Source: Dryococelus australis (lineage: Eukaryota; Arthropoda; Insecta; Phasmatodea; Phasmatidae). From it: 64,000 nucleotides of DNA. The position numbers and the translations under genes are program-made. The stretch spans positions 297,352,466 through 297,416,465 of the forward strand of contig CM057009.1 in the NCBI GenBank assembly GCA_029891345.1, in the 5' to 3' direction. The notes beneath the pieces are model-generated. The model saw only the letters and a program-made list of their open reading frames with translations. It searched no databases and was not told where the DNA came from. Below are positions 1 to 8,979 of this stretch, piece by piece (the first letter of the stretch is position 1; the number at the start of each line of letters is the position of its first letter).

Positions 1-574
1 CCTTTACCCCGTACAGGCAGGGGAAAGGCGGGTAGAACTCAGTTCTGGAAACAGATCCTAGGCGCTACCCTGGGAATCCTATACAATAATGTCTGCCCCG
101 CAGCTTAAAATATTTTTTTTGTTGGCATTAGAGGGGGGAGGATGTTATCTTCTCCTTTCCTCCACAGCTAAAATTATAACCGTCTGGGTGGCCAAGGTCC
201 CTCACAAGGGATCGATCCACCCCTGTGCTGAGGGATGTAAAATGGCGGTCCTGATCGCCAGTTCTTCTCAGTACTCGATCGCTTCTTGAGCTCTCACCGC
301 CCCAGTTACTGGTGCCAATACTCTAATCTCTACTCAGCTTCATCACTCTCTTCATAGGGCTGAAGTTCCTCTCCAGTGGAATCCTAAGGAAGACCCAGCG
401 GGCGCCAAGAAGTTAAATTTAGACAAATTCTGTCCCTTACGGACAGTCACCTCAGAGTATAGCTCGCCTCGAGGAAACCCGCATTAAGCAACTGTCTAAT
501 CCACCGAGCTTTGAACAGGGCTCCTTCCCCTGTTTAACGATAGGGTGTTTAACCTTCCGTATACTTTGTCATCA

Positions 575-603
575 GTGTTTATTTCACTTCGGTAAATAAA
601 CAC
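575..603 (+). promoter_or_regulatory. Poly(A) signal held in a perfect hairpin
   Basis: GTGTTTATTT (575-584) pairs with AAATAAACAC (594-603) over 10 bp around a nine-base loop, placing AATAAA (595-600) in the 3' arm. The second LTR has the same arrangement with an 8-bp stem (TTTATTTC/GAAATAAA). Retroviral LTRs are known to carry comparable poly(A) hairpins; function here is inferred. Confidence 0.6.
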
Positions 604-730
604 CGTTCTTACCAGTCATCTCAGCTTTCACTCCAAGCTCCTTCCTGTGTCACATCGGGGCTGCAAGACTTGGCAGGAGACCGGGTTTTGATACTGCCGA
701 ACGCACACTGCAAAACAGAACAAGTACATC

Positions 731-1112
731 CTTGGAAGGCCACCCGTTCCTTGTAAGGCATAGGAGTAACGGTAGAGCCACGACATTAGGATACCGTCCT
801 GTGGAAATTGGCTTGTCAGCTCTAAATCGCCCCTTCCTCATAGCTCCCTCTGTGGTGCCGGGGAGGGGTCCTTCTTTGAGTTCGGGGAGACCAGTGACCC
901 CGGGACCCTCACCACACCATCATTGGAAGGCCACCCGTTTCTTGCACCACGTGGAAGGAACGATAGAGCCACGACTTTAGGTACACTCCCGGTGGATTGG
1001 ACTTGCCAACAAACTCTCATCGCTCCCCTAGTGGTGCCGAGAAGACTGCAGTCTGGCGTAGGGAAGTCTACTACCACGGGAAACCCGTACACTGTTAAAC
1101 ACTGACACGTCA
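731..1112 (+). repeat. 191-bp tandem duplication inside the LTR
   Basis: TTGGAAGGCCACCCGTT occurs at about 731 and again at about 923, and the sequence after each copy runs in parallel (AGCCACGAC, then TTGGACTTG/TTGGCTTG, then GTGGTGCCG). The second LTR (from about 21152) carries the module only once. This copy has therefore been duplicated, or the other has lost one unit. Confidence 0.7.
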
Positions 1113-1147
1113 ACTGCCCAACTCCTTCTGCTCTTATCCATACCTCA

Positions 1148-1453
1148 TGCCGTACACTCATGGGGGTGGAGTTGAGAGACGGGCCAGAAAGGCGAGGGCA
1201 ATTGCTAAGCTTTCCCAGGGAGTATCCTTCCAAGCGGGTCCGGGTTACTCAGTTCACGGGAACAAGTTGCGCTTCAACGACGCCCCAGGATAACAGTTCT
1301 AGACATCGTTCCCGTCGGATTGTTCGAGCCACCCACCAGGGTCGCGGAGGGATACCATTCGGTAATGCAGGAGGCACTCTTTTTCATCAGACAGCCAGAC
1401 GACCCCGAACCACAGCCAGACGCACCCGTACCGGAGAAGATCACTCCCCAGTG
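1148..1453 (+). pseudogene. LTR-embedded ORF, broken copy
   Basis: This is the counterpart of the open frame at 21386-21817 in the other LTR. Both start MPYTH and share VERRARKA and IAKL near the N-terminus. Here the frame shifts near residue 28 and returns near 1290, where LFEPPTRVAEGYH corresponds to LFEPPTMVAEGYH in the intact copy. It ends at a TGA near 1453. Several differences are conservative (Val/Ile, Asp/Glu), as expected if the frame was once translated. No known domain was recognised; the C-terminal half is rich in Pro, Glu and Gln. Confidence 0.45.
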
Positions 1454-1741
1454 AAGCAAACACCAGTCAGTGCTAATACACGGGTACCCGCCAACCCCAC
1501 GCCACCTCGCCGAACTTATGCGCCACTACCCAAGCCGGTACCTCGTAGGGAGGTCAAGGTTGTAGGGCCTGACTTCGTGCCCAGCCGTCGACCCACGAGT
1601 CCCGTCTGTACACCAGGCGGGCACTTGCGCCCCAGACCGAATAAAGTAGATTAGATGCGACTCGCCTAGCGTCGCCCAAGTTACGTAGAGGCGGGGGCAG
1701 TCTGACAGCTGGGACTGTCACGCATCAAGAAGGGTACTTTT

Positions 1742-1759
1742 TGGCACCCAACGTGGGGC
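1742..1759 (+). promoter_or_regulatory. Primer binding site, tRNA-Lys type
   Basis: TGGCACCCAACGTGGGGC differs at one base from the primer binding site complementary to the 3' end of tRNA-Lys used by several retroviruses and retrotransposons. It lies 14 bases after the inferred LTR end, as expected for the start of minus-strand synthesis. Confidence 0.75.
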
Positions 1760-1801
1760 GCCCGTCGAATTTGTAAACAAATTAGGCCGGACCAGGCCAG
1801 C

Positions 1802-2210
1802 ATGACCCCGAGGCGAGAGAACTAGCCGGATCAATAGAAACCCAGACTTCGGGGAGTCTGAAAACACCCAGTGGCGCTCAAGAAAACGCAAAATGTAGGG
1901 AACCCAGGAAGTAGTGCGGGAACACCCGGGGGAACACTCTCGAACGCTGATGTGCCCAGCCAGAGTGCACCTGCACCGGCGAAGGCATTCGTTGTATTGA
2001 AAGCGCACACTGCCAGCGCCAGTTTCATTACGCCTGTTTAGGCTGGGATGACATCTTCTGCCACACCAACGGCCTTGAATACCGGTGTGAAGACTGCCGA
2101 ATACGACATACGGCGTACTGTAGCTCGGCGACCTGCCAGGGGCAGGGACAATACACATTAAGATGCATTATTTGCAGTGAGTCGTTCTACCATGTCTGTA
2201 TAGATTGGTC
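1802..2210 (+). pseudogene. Gag-like leader ORF with PHD-type zinc finger, broken
   Basis: The first ATG after the primer site (1802) hits a TAG within eight codons. From about 1981 another frame is open and encodes a Cys/His-rich stretch. It contains CIESAHCQRQFHYACLGW, then YRCEDC, then further Cys pairs (YCSSATC, RCIICS) and a second FYHVC. The pattern C-x4-H-C-x3-F-H-x2-C followed by W and C-x2-C is that of a PHD-type zinc finger, and a second related finger appears to start. PHD-like fingers are known from some retrotransposon gag/ORF1 proteins, where they may act in chromatin or nucleic-acid binding. The similarity ends near 2210 with no protease, reverse transcriptase or integrase after it, so the element is truncated or interrupted. 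Confidence 0.5.
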
Positions 2211-2620
2211 AGATGTTGTAAATACCCTTAGAATCCATAATGGCAGTCGAGCACATGTGAGTAATTAGCCAACAGGAAAACATTTGATTGAACAAATGTG
2301 AGTAATTGGGTTGCATGCGACTAATTGGTCGAACAAAGGCGAGAGAGAAGTAAATTACAGTAGTCGAATGCAGGTAAGAAGCAAATACCCTTTGATATAT
2401 GCCAATGGTCTTAGGCAAGAGTTGATTTTCATATGGCGATGATGTGTAATTAATCTCATTGCACAAGTATACACATAAAATGTAAGTATCGTGAATGGGA
2501 AACTAACCTGGTACCAATCTGACCATTGGTCTTCAGAGTCCGAAGGTTATAAAAATTAAATAAGTAGGCCCTACCGTATTTGAGAACCTAGCCTTGTGGC
2601 AATCAAAAAAAAATGCTAAG
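2211..2620. other. Unassigned, short internal repeats
   Basis: ATGTGAGTAATT occurs twice (about 2254 and 2297), with a degenerate third form GCGACTAATTGG. No coding signal or recognised element was seen. Confidence 0.4.
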
Positions 2621-2624
2621 TTCT

Positions 2625-3890
2625 CTGTTCGGGAAACGAACTGAGTAGCATTTTAAAAATAAAAGAAAAATTAAGTACTCTATTCATGAATCGAACTGAG
2701 TAGCGATCCATCCACCGGCCATCAAGGCCCGAGGGTTAGGGGGGAAAAAATGTATATCTTTTGTCAGAGATCAAACTCAGTAACAGTTCGGTCACCAGTT
2801 GCTAGAGCTATCCACTCTGGCATGTCTCCAAGCAACGATGCTCGCCAGTATGACTCCTGAGATCTCCCTTAGGTTCTCAGGATGTACAGTGAACAAGGGA
2901 GGGGAAGGGAAGGTAGGTGAATGTGCATCCCCCCCCCCCAACAACTACTCAGTTGTGATGCAGTCGCTTATGCGGTGAAATGTGAGTCGCTGTTCAGCTG
3001 TCGGAGCATTGACATGTGTGGTTGCGCAATATCTCAGTTTCCCTCTGACAAGTCTATATGAATGATTGTGTAAGTAAATGGATTTCCCCCTCGAATTGTT
3101 CTTAATTGTGAATCGGCATTTCCCAGAAATTCTCAAACTTCTCAAAAATTGTCCAAATTAAAAAAAAAATCAACTTCATTGTCTTGTGTAGGGATCAAAC
3201 TCAAAACAAAATTCCTTAAAATTGTCCTAACCAGTAATCCAAAAATAAAATTTCCTACATTTCCAAGTACAAAAATTTTATAAATTTTCCAAAATTATAC
3301 CTACTTGGAATTCAAACCTGGCAGTCAAAAATCTACAAAAAGAATTAATATATATATATATTAAATGAAATTCTTGGATGTTGAACTCAAAACAGTAATT
3401 TTATAAAAAAATCCTACATTTTCCGAAATTGCTCTGTCTGGGAATCGAATCCGGTAATCAAACATTTCTAAGACCAAAAATTATTACGTGACCTTAATGG
3501 CAATCGTACACAAAATTTCCCAAGATCAAAAAAATTATTAGAATTTCCAAAATTGCCACTGTCCTGTAACCAACACTGGAATTCCAAAATCCAAAATAAT
3601 CATTTACAAAGAGAAAATTCAAAGTTTTCCTTGCAGGAATAAACCCAGAAACCTTAACATAAAATTTCAAAAATTGCACTCACCGGGCATCGAACCGGAA
3701 GTTCAGTGCACCAGAAGTGCAAGTGACAAAAAAAATATTTCCAAGAATTACACTCGTCGTGCATCGAACTCAAAATAAAAAATATCCCAAATCAAAAAAT
3801 TATAAAAAAATTTAGTGCCCTGTCCGGTAATCGAACCAGTAATCCAAAAATAAATTATTGCACATGCCGAGCATCTAACCGGAAGTGCTT
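2625..3890 (-). repeat. Degenerate tandem array with tRNA B-box-like motif
   Basis: At least a dozen imperfect units carry a core like GGGAATCGAATCCGG, the reverse complement of a pol III B box (GGTTCGATTCC). Examples begin near 2631, 2686, 2767, 3191, 3305, 3440, 3684, 3757, 3820 and 3867. Many cores are preceded by AAAATTGC-CTGTC and followed by GTAATCAAAAA. Spacing in the denser part is about 50-75 bases, roughly tRNA length. It looks like an old tandem array derived from a tRNA-like or SINE head on the minus strand. No A box is preserved well enough to claim transcription. Confidence 0.45.
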
Positions 3891-4017
3891 GTACCAGAAG
3901 TTCACAAGGAAATGCATGTGCAAAATTCTGCAACCAGAAGTGCATGGGCAAAAATTTCGCTAATGTAGGTCACACTGTGCTAAAAATAGAAAAGTATACC
4001 GAAATTGCCTTCAAAAG

Positions 4018-4090
4018 TAGGTTAGTAGGTCAAAGGTGCATCCATAAGTAGGTCACTGGTGCAGCCATAAGTAGGTCACTGGCCAAAAGT
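4018..4090 (+). repeat. Short tandem repeat, ~25-bp unit
   Basis: TAAGTAGGTCACTGG and its variants (GTTAGTAGGTCAAAGG, TAAGTAGGTCACTGG twice) recur three times, each followed by TGCAKCCA or similar. Confidence 0.6.
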
Positions 4091-5564
4091 CAAAGTAGCC
4101 AGAGCCGGGTCGTCCCTACTACTCGTTGCAATGGCAACCAATAGCTGGCAACACTGATTATGTTGCGCACTACACTTTTTTTCAAATAAAATAGTTATAT
4201 AATTATTTGTTTTTACGTTTTTGGAATATTACGGATAAAAAGTCGAGCTATATTGGATTTTCTCGATGCAGGACCAGGAAGGGTAGATATGGTCTACCCT
4301 GAGAGGAATTTTATTTTATTCTTAAAATTATTTTACAGGTACGGCTTTGAATACAGTCTGCTCGATGTGACACAAGATGTGCCATGGTTTTGACAAGTTG
4401 ATCTGTATGGGCCACAGCTGCAAATTTGTTTTATTTTAGTTATTTGTGACTCAACGCGTGAATATGTTATTTAATGTCTAAGCCTTTATAAGGCAGTTAA
4501 GACCTGAGAGCCCTATTTAGAAAAGAATATAAGTAAAGAAAAAAGGTTCAAGAAATTATATTTGTTTTTTTTTTCACTTAGCTTCGTGAGAAGCTACGGA
4601 GATCACCAATTTACATCGGCTTTATAATTTATGCCTGTTAAGTGAGAAAACGAGTCGAGGAGTGTTTGAGCTACTTCATTTGCATATTAATTTCTCAGTG
4701 ACATAATAGTTTTTGACAGAAAAGCCCAGAGACATAAGTTTTCCTTGACTTTACCTATGAAATACTCCGCCAATTTTCAATGTGAACTTATTAAAATTCA
4801 GTTTATAAAAATTTTGAGCTAACCGAGTTAATGTTTCCAACTATAGCTGATAAACTCAACGTATTGGTATGAAATATTGCTATTGGCAACTTATTTGCAT
4901 ATTAGTGAATAACTAATACTTTCAGTCATATTACACAGAAATGCTATTCTTCTTTTAATTAAATATGACTGAAGTCCTCTCTACTCTATTTATAATAAGG
5001 TAGTCTCAGTAATTATTTATTATGTGAGTTGGCCTATGTCCTCACTTTCCAATTGTGATCTGTGCTATCAAAAATGAGAGTTTGGCTTCCTACCATTATC
5101 TCTGGTTACAGCAATATATTTTAATGTGCGTGTTTGTGATATTTCAATTATTATGAAGTAAGGCAATACAATAATATACATGCACGTCACAATATTACAA
5201 GAGCTTTAATTTTTTCATACTAACAGCAAATGTAATTTATTATAAAAAACATTTTAAAGAAACAAAACATTTAAATAAATGAATATTTCCAGTGTTTGGC
5301 ATATTTTACTCACCTGTCCGCCATCTCATGGGTACGCACAACGAATTTTAATTAAGTCACGCTTCCCTTATCAGATTTCTATAATATTTACTACAGTCAA
5401 TATTTATAGATGAAATATTTTCCGTACTATCTCGCACAAAATAGAAATAAATAAATGACATAACGTTTTTTAAAATAGCAGCTGGAGTGGAGGCTAGTAT
5501 TGCCCCAATTACCAACCACGATATGCCTGTATACCTCAGTACCTGTAATAACATAAATTCCAAT
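4091..5564. other. AT-rich intergenic sequence, nothing recognised
   Basis: No ORF with a recognisable domain and no repeat of the other families was found. A small perfect hairpin TAGCTTC-GTGA-GAAGCTA lies at 4579-4596; its meaning is unknown. Confidence 0.4.
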
Positions 5565-5838
5565 ATTTTAGGCTAAAATTAGCACAACCTGAGTACAAAT
5601 AAGCGACGAATTTTTATTGTGATAGGATTTGTTGAGCAGGGGTGGCAGGGTTAGCATGTCCCCAGCCCCTGTGCATAGATATGCTAATATGTCAGCAACT
5701 AGACAAGCACAAACTACAATATTTGCGGTACAAATTAGCACAAACTGAACTAAAACAAACCACAAATTTGTATCCTGTTCGATGAAATTGGTGGAGAGGG
5801 GACTAACATGTCCCCAGCTCCCACCTCGACTTGCTAAT
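5565..5838 (+). repeat. ~156-bp satellite, left part, interrupted by the Polinton
   Basis: Units contain ATTAGCACAAACTGAGCACA, ATTGTGAT, TAGCATGTCCCCAGC and ATGCTAATATCTCAG. ATTAGCAC anchors lie at 5578 and 5734 (156 bases apart). The array breaks at GCTAAT (5833-5838) and resumes in the same orientation and phase at 18838, showing that it was one array before insertion. Confidence 0.8.
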
Positions 5839-6880
5839 AGCTGTAAGAAAAAGTGGTTTGATTTGCAGGTGCGTGGTGTGTCGGAGCCGGAGCTGGTCGG
5901 CCACCATGTTGTTACGTCACCCGTCCGCTCTATTTTTCCCCCTTTTCTCTCACAATTTCCCTTTTTTGCCCTCAAAATCGACTCAAAATCCCATAAGATA
6001 TCCCGTTTTCCTTAAAAAAAAACTCCTCTTTTCCTCTAAAAAATTCATTAAAAATTCGAATTTTTCCTGGAGCAGGCGAGAGGGGTCAGTGACTCCGAGC
6101 CAGACAGGAGAATGGGATCAGAAACCCAGGTGTCAGGAGAGCAGGATGTATGACCTTTGACCTTGACCTATAATAATTGACCTAGACATAATATCTGACC
6201 TTAAAAATGAAAAAAAACTAAAAAATAACAAAAAATTCCAAAAAAAACCCAAAACATGCATTAGAAATTAATTATTAAAATAATTTAAAACATATTTTAA
6301 CAATTGTAAAAATTTTTCAAGAACTTACATTTCCGAAGGTCTCTCCAACACCACCAGTTACTGACCTCGTTCAACTCCAGCAGATGTCTGAATCCCTCAC
6401 CTCACTCCCCTCACCCTAACTCATTCCGCCATTTAAATTTTTTAATTCGTCATTTGTCTATACATTACTGGAAGCCACCATTTTGGTAGGTGATGACTAT
6501 CTTGGTAGGCTACCACCATTTTGGTAGGTGACCACAATCTTGGTATACATCATCCATCCACATTAGTGGAAGCCAATGACCATGATATTGACCCTATGAC
6601 CTTGAAAACAAAAAACTCGAGAAACAAACCATAAAATTCTATAAGCATATTATATTACTGACTACTAAGTTATAGTCTTGATTTCACTACCAAGCGAACT
6701 GTCGGCATATTATTTTATAGACCTAAAAAAACTACAATTTTCATCCCATTTTTTAAAAGATATTTTTTTCCAATCTATGGTAAAGCAACATGTATTATAC
6801 ATGGCTTTGACTATATGCTTAATTTATTATACACTAAAAATGCATATTTTTATTGAAAACTTAGGATTGGGATTGGGATG
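5839..6880 (+). repeat. Polinton left terminal inverted repeat
   Basis: Reading inward, this matches the reverse complement of 17085-18837 module by module. The order is the terminal AG segment, CCACCATGTTGTTACGTCACC, pyrimidine-rich TTTTCCC tracts, GGCGAGAGGGGTCAGTGACTC, TGACCTTTGACCTTGACC, an AT-rich block, copies of CCAYCTTGGTAGGYGAC, one unit of the ~120-bp repeat, TTACTGACTACT, GATTTCACTA.CAA, CTGTCGGYA, and finally AAACTTAGGATTGGGATTGGG. The final block marks the inner end. Confidence 0.8.
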
Positions 6881-7035
6881 GTGGTTCTGATTGTGATTGC
6901 AGTGTTATTTGCGGTGATGTTTGCGGTGCTGATTGTGAATGTGGTGCTAATTATGATTGCAGTGCTAGGTGTGGTGCTAAGTGAGGTGCTGATTGTAGTG
7001 CTTAGTGCTGTGCTAAGTGCGGTGTGTGTTGGTCA
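6881..7035 (+). repeat. GT-rich minisatellite inside the Polinton
   Basis: Degenerate short units built from GGTGCTGATTGTGATTGCAGTGC-like words (GCGGTGATG, GCGGTGCTG, GTGGTGCTA, GAGGTGCTG, GTGCTAAGTGCGGTG) fill this stretch directly inside the left TIR. Confidence 0.6.
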
Positions 7036-7257
7036 CAAGTTAAAATAAATTCGCTCTTATTTAAAATAAAATTATATAGTCCTACCTCCAAAAGCTGAAA
7101 GGTGAACATTTTTTAACTATCTCCCTATAAAAAACTTATATATCGATGTCTCTTGGTATACCTCATCACTTTCTGGGTAAACGGTATTTACACTTTGCAA
7201 TAAAAGTGCCCAGGACTACAGCAGGCACACACATCGCTTCGTCATTGGTAGCAGATA

Positions 7258-8125
7258 ATTAATGCGGATCACGGTGCAGCGCACTAAATTAGACGAAATT
7301 CAAGCAAATTAAAGGCAAAATCTAGTCATTTCTCATTTCATGTAAAATATTTCAAATTTTAGCTCAAAATAGAGAAAATTTAAGGCCAAAATCAAATAAA
7401 TTTCAACATGTTTCAAGCCCCTGTGAGCAGAGTTTTTAAATCCAAATCTTCAAGTTAAATCTTCATATTTTGATAAAAGTTCGGCACTATTTTTTCTTCC
7501 TCTTAATAAATTTTTCTCTTCATAAATCAAAATGGAAACCCTGCTCAGAAATTTAAGCTATTCATTTGAATTCACTAAACTACAAGTTCTCGAACAAAAT
7601 AAATGTGTTGCTGCTACAGATTTTCAAATTTATGAATCTAATTTCGGTAAAAAAATTATTATATTCTAGATGCATGATATAGAGTTCTCTTAAGAATCTC
7701 ATCATATTGTGTGATTTTTTTTTTGGCTGATTGATTTGGCTTGCATATTTGGATTAAATTTGGATTAAATTTGGATTAAAAAGTGAGCTGACAATTTTGT
7801 GATTGCAGATTTGGATTAAATTGAGGTTAAGAAGAGAGCTGCTCTTGCTCTCTCATTTAAGATCTACCAATCCTATCTTCAATTTAGATTAGATTTAACT
7901 GGAAAAAATCCTGCTCAGCAAGTTTTTTTAAATAAATTTGCTGTATTTAGATTGCAGATTTGGAATATATTATCTTGATTTCAGCTTTAATTTGCTTGAT
8001 TTTGATAATAAAATTGAAGAGATAAATGATGCTTGCAGAAAATTTGAAAAAGTCGCTTGATAATGTGAAATTTACTTCACTATTTAGTCCAATTATTGCG
8101 CTGTGCTTGGATCCGCATTACATAT
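7258..8125. mobile_element. Inverted-repeat-bounded segment nested in the Polinton
   Basis: TAATGCGGATC followed by GTGCAGCGCACTAAATTAGAC at 7259-7298 is mirrored by the reverse complement of 8083-8125 (TAATGCGGATCC, AGCACAGCGCAATAATTGGAC). Further inward both arms share AATCAAGCAAATTAAAG. This is either a nested foldback or MITE-like element of about 870 bp, or a locally duplicated and inverted part of the Polinton. No target duplication is clear. Confidence 0.45.
7532..7669 (+). CDS. Short unknown ORF, 45 residues
   Basis: An open frame starts METLLRNLSYSFEFTKL and ends at TAG. It is preceded by CTTAATAAATTTTTCTCTTCATAAATCAAA, very like the sequence before the ORFs at 8205 and 8699, so it may be a displaced Polinton gene start. 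It is too short to assign to a family and is probably a truncated remnant. It lies within the inverted-repeat-bounded segment 7258-8125. Confidence 0.25.
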   Translation: METLLRNLSYSFEFTKLQVLEQNKCVAATDFQIYESNFGKKIIIF

Positions 8126-8204
8126 CTACTGAATTAAAAAAATAATAATTTTAAGCATTAGTTACATTTTTTTTCTTAATAAATTCTTTTCTTTATAAAT
8201 AAAC

Positions 8205-8339
8205 ATGAGGTCGCATATCTTCCCCAGCAGCCTGACTAACATTTTAAAAGGTGGCAATGTTTCAAATACTCCTTCATATAGTTCAGATCCTACATATTTC
8301 GAGCTCAGAGAATTAGTTTTAAATTTCATGACAAAATAG
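8205..8339 (+). CDS. Short unknown ORF, 44 residues
   Basis: The frame begins MRSHIFPSSLTNILKGG and ends at TAG. It directly follows TTCTTAATAAATTCTTTTCTTTATAAATAAAC, the same AT-rich leader seen before 7532 and 8699. This suggests the start of a Polinton gene whose remainder has been lost to mutation. No family is recognised. Confidence 0.3.
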   Translation: MRSHIFPSSLTNILKGGNVSNTPSYSSDPTYFELRELVLNFMTK

Positions 8340-8698
8340 AGCTTCGAGAAATGGGTCTCAATATAGAGAAAATAAAATAATTGTTTAAAAGATAGTAGAT
8401 TATCGAATATAAACATGATAATTTTGTTTGTGTCATTTTTATTTGTGTCAAATTTAATTGCCTAGTCCCAAAACTACTTGAAAATATGCAAAATAACTGC
8501 AAAAAATATATATCGAAAATAGATACAGTCTAGAAAAACTTAGGCTCGTAAATTTTACCAGTTCTAAATTACAATGAACAAAATACTATTTATATCAATG
8601 AATCTGGTTTATATCAAATTTTTAGGAGTTTCTGACTGGTATTATTTTATTCTTTATATAAATTTCTCTCTTTATAATTAAAAATTGACTTTTATGAA

Positions 8699-8926
8699 AT
8701 GGAAAATAATAAAATATGTAAGCATTGTAAAAAATGCGGCGATGCATTAAACATAGCTAGTTTCCCATCACTTAAACAGACAAAAGATAACCATATTAAC
8801 ACCTGTAAAAATTGTTACAATGAATATTCTAGAAGTCGTTATAAGTTAAATATAGAGAAAGTACTACGCGAATGTGGAAAATATGTTTGTAAGGCATATC
8901 TCAAAAAGCATAAAAATACTAAATAA
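8699..8926 (+). CDS. Small Cys-rich zinc-finger protein (Polinton accessory ORF)
   Basis: This 75-residue frame is open. It contains C-x2-C-x2-C (ICKHCKKCGDAL), then a C-x2-C (TCKNCYNEYSRSRYK) that would close a zinc-binding module. Near the end, CGKYVCKAYLKKHKNTK looks like the first half of a C2H2-type finger. The TAA falls just before a CAC (His) codon, so the stop may cut through that second finger. It precedes the polymerase on the same strand and has the AT-rich leader TTATATAAATTTCTCTCTTTATAATT upstream. Small proteins of this kind are common in Polintons and large DNA viruses; the exact role is unknown. The start could also be a few codons upstream (an in-frame ATG at 8693-8695 was not established). 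Confidence 0.5.
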   Translation: MENNKICKHCKKCGDALNIASFPSLKQTKDNHINTCKNCYNEYSRSRYKLNIEKVLRECGKYVCKAYLKKHKNTK

Positions 8927-8979
8927 CACAATACAGCAATATATAATATAAATGAAATTCAACATGATAATTATTCGCC

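Larger units (their letters stand above)
1..1727 (+). mobile_element. LTR of an LTR retrotransposon (5' LTR, left end cut by window)
   Basis: This segment is collinear over most of its length (from about 255) with a second copy at about 20650-21973. The match stops sharply after GTCACGCRTCA, which is where an LTR should end; a primer binding site follows 14 bases later. It contains the transcribed part of the LTR (TCTTCTCAGTACTCGATCGC, a poly(A) signal at 595-600 and an AATAAA at about 1638). The left end is outside the window: the second copy reaches about 500 bases further upstream. The two copies differ by many substitutions, so the family is old. Superfamily is not certain; the tRNA-Lys-type primer site is compatible with a Gypsy-like element, but no reverse transcriptase is visible to confirm it. 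Confidence 0.75.

Noticed and set aside
838-1233. 131-residue minus-strand frame in the LTR
   Set aside because: It lies antisense to the LTR transcript and to the conserved plus-strand frame, and is not preserved as one frame in the second LTR. It arises from the GC-rich sequence.
2625-3890. CRISPR-like array
   Set aside because: Cores are diverged and unevenly spaced, the sequence is eukaryotic, and there are no cas genes.
5568-5975. 135-residue minus-strand frame
   Set aside because: It runs through the 156-bp satellite and the Polinton end; the same peptide pattern repeats at 19225-19542 because the satellite unit lacks stops in that frame.
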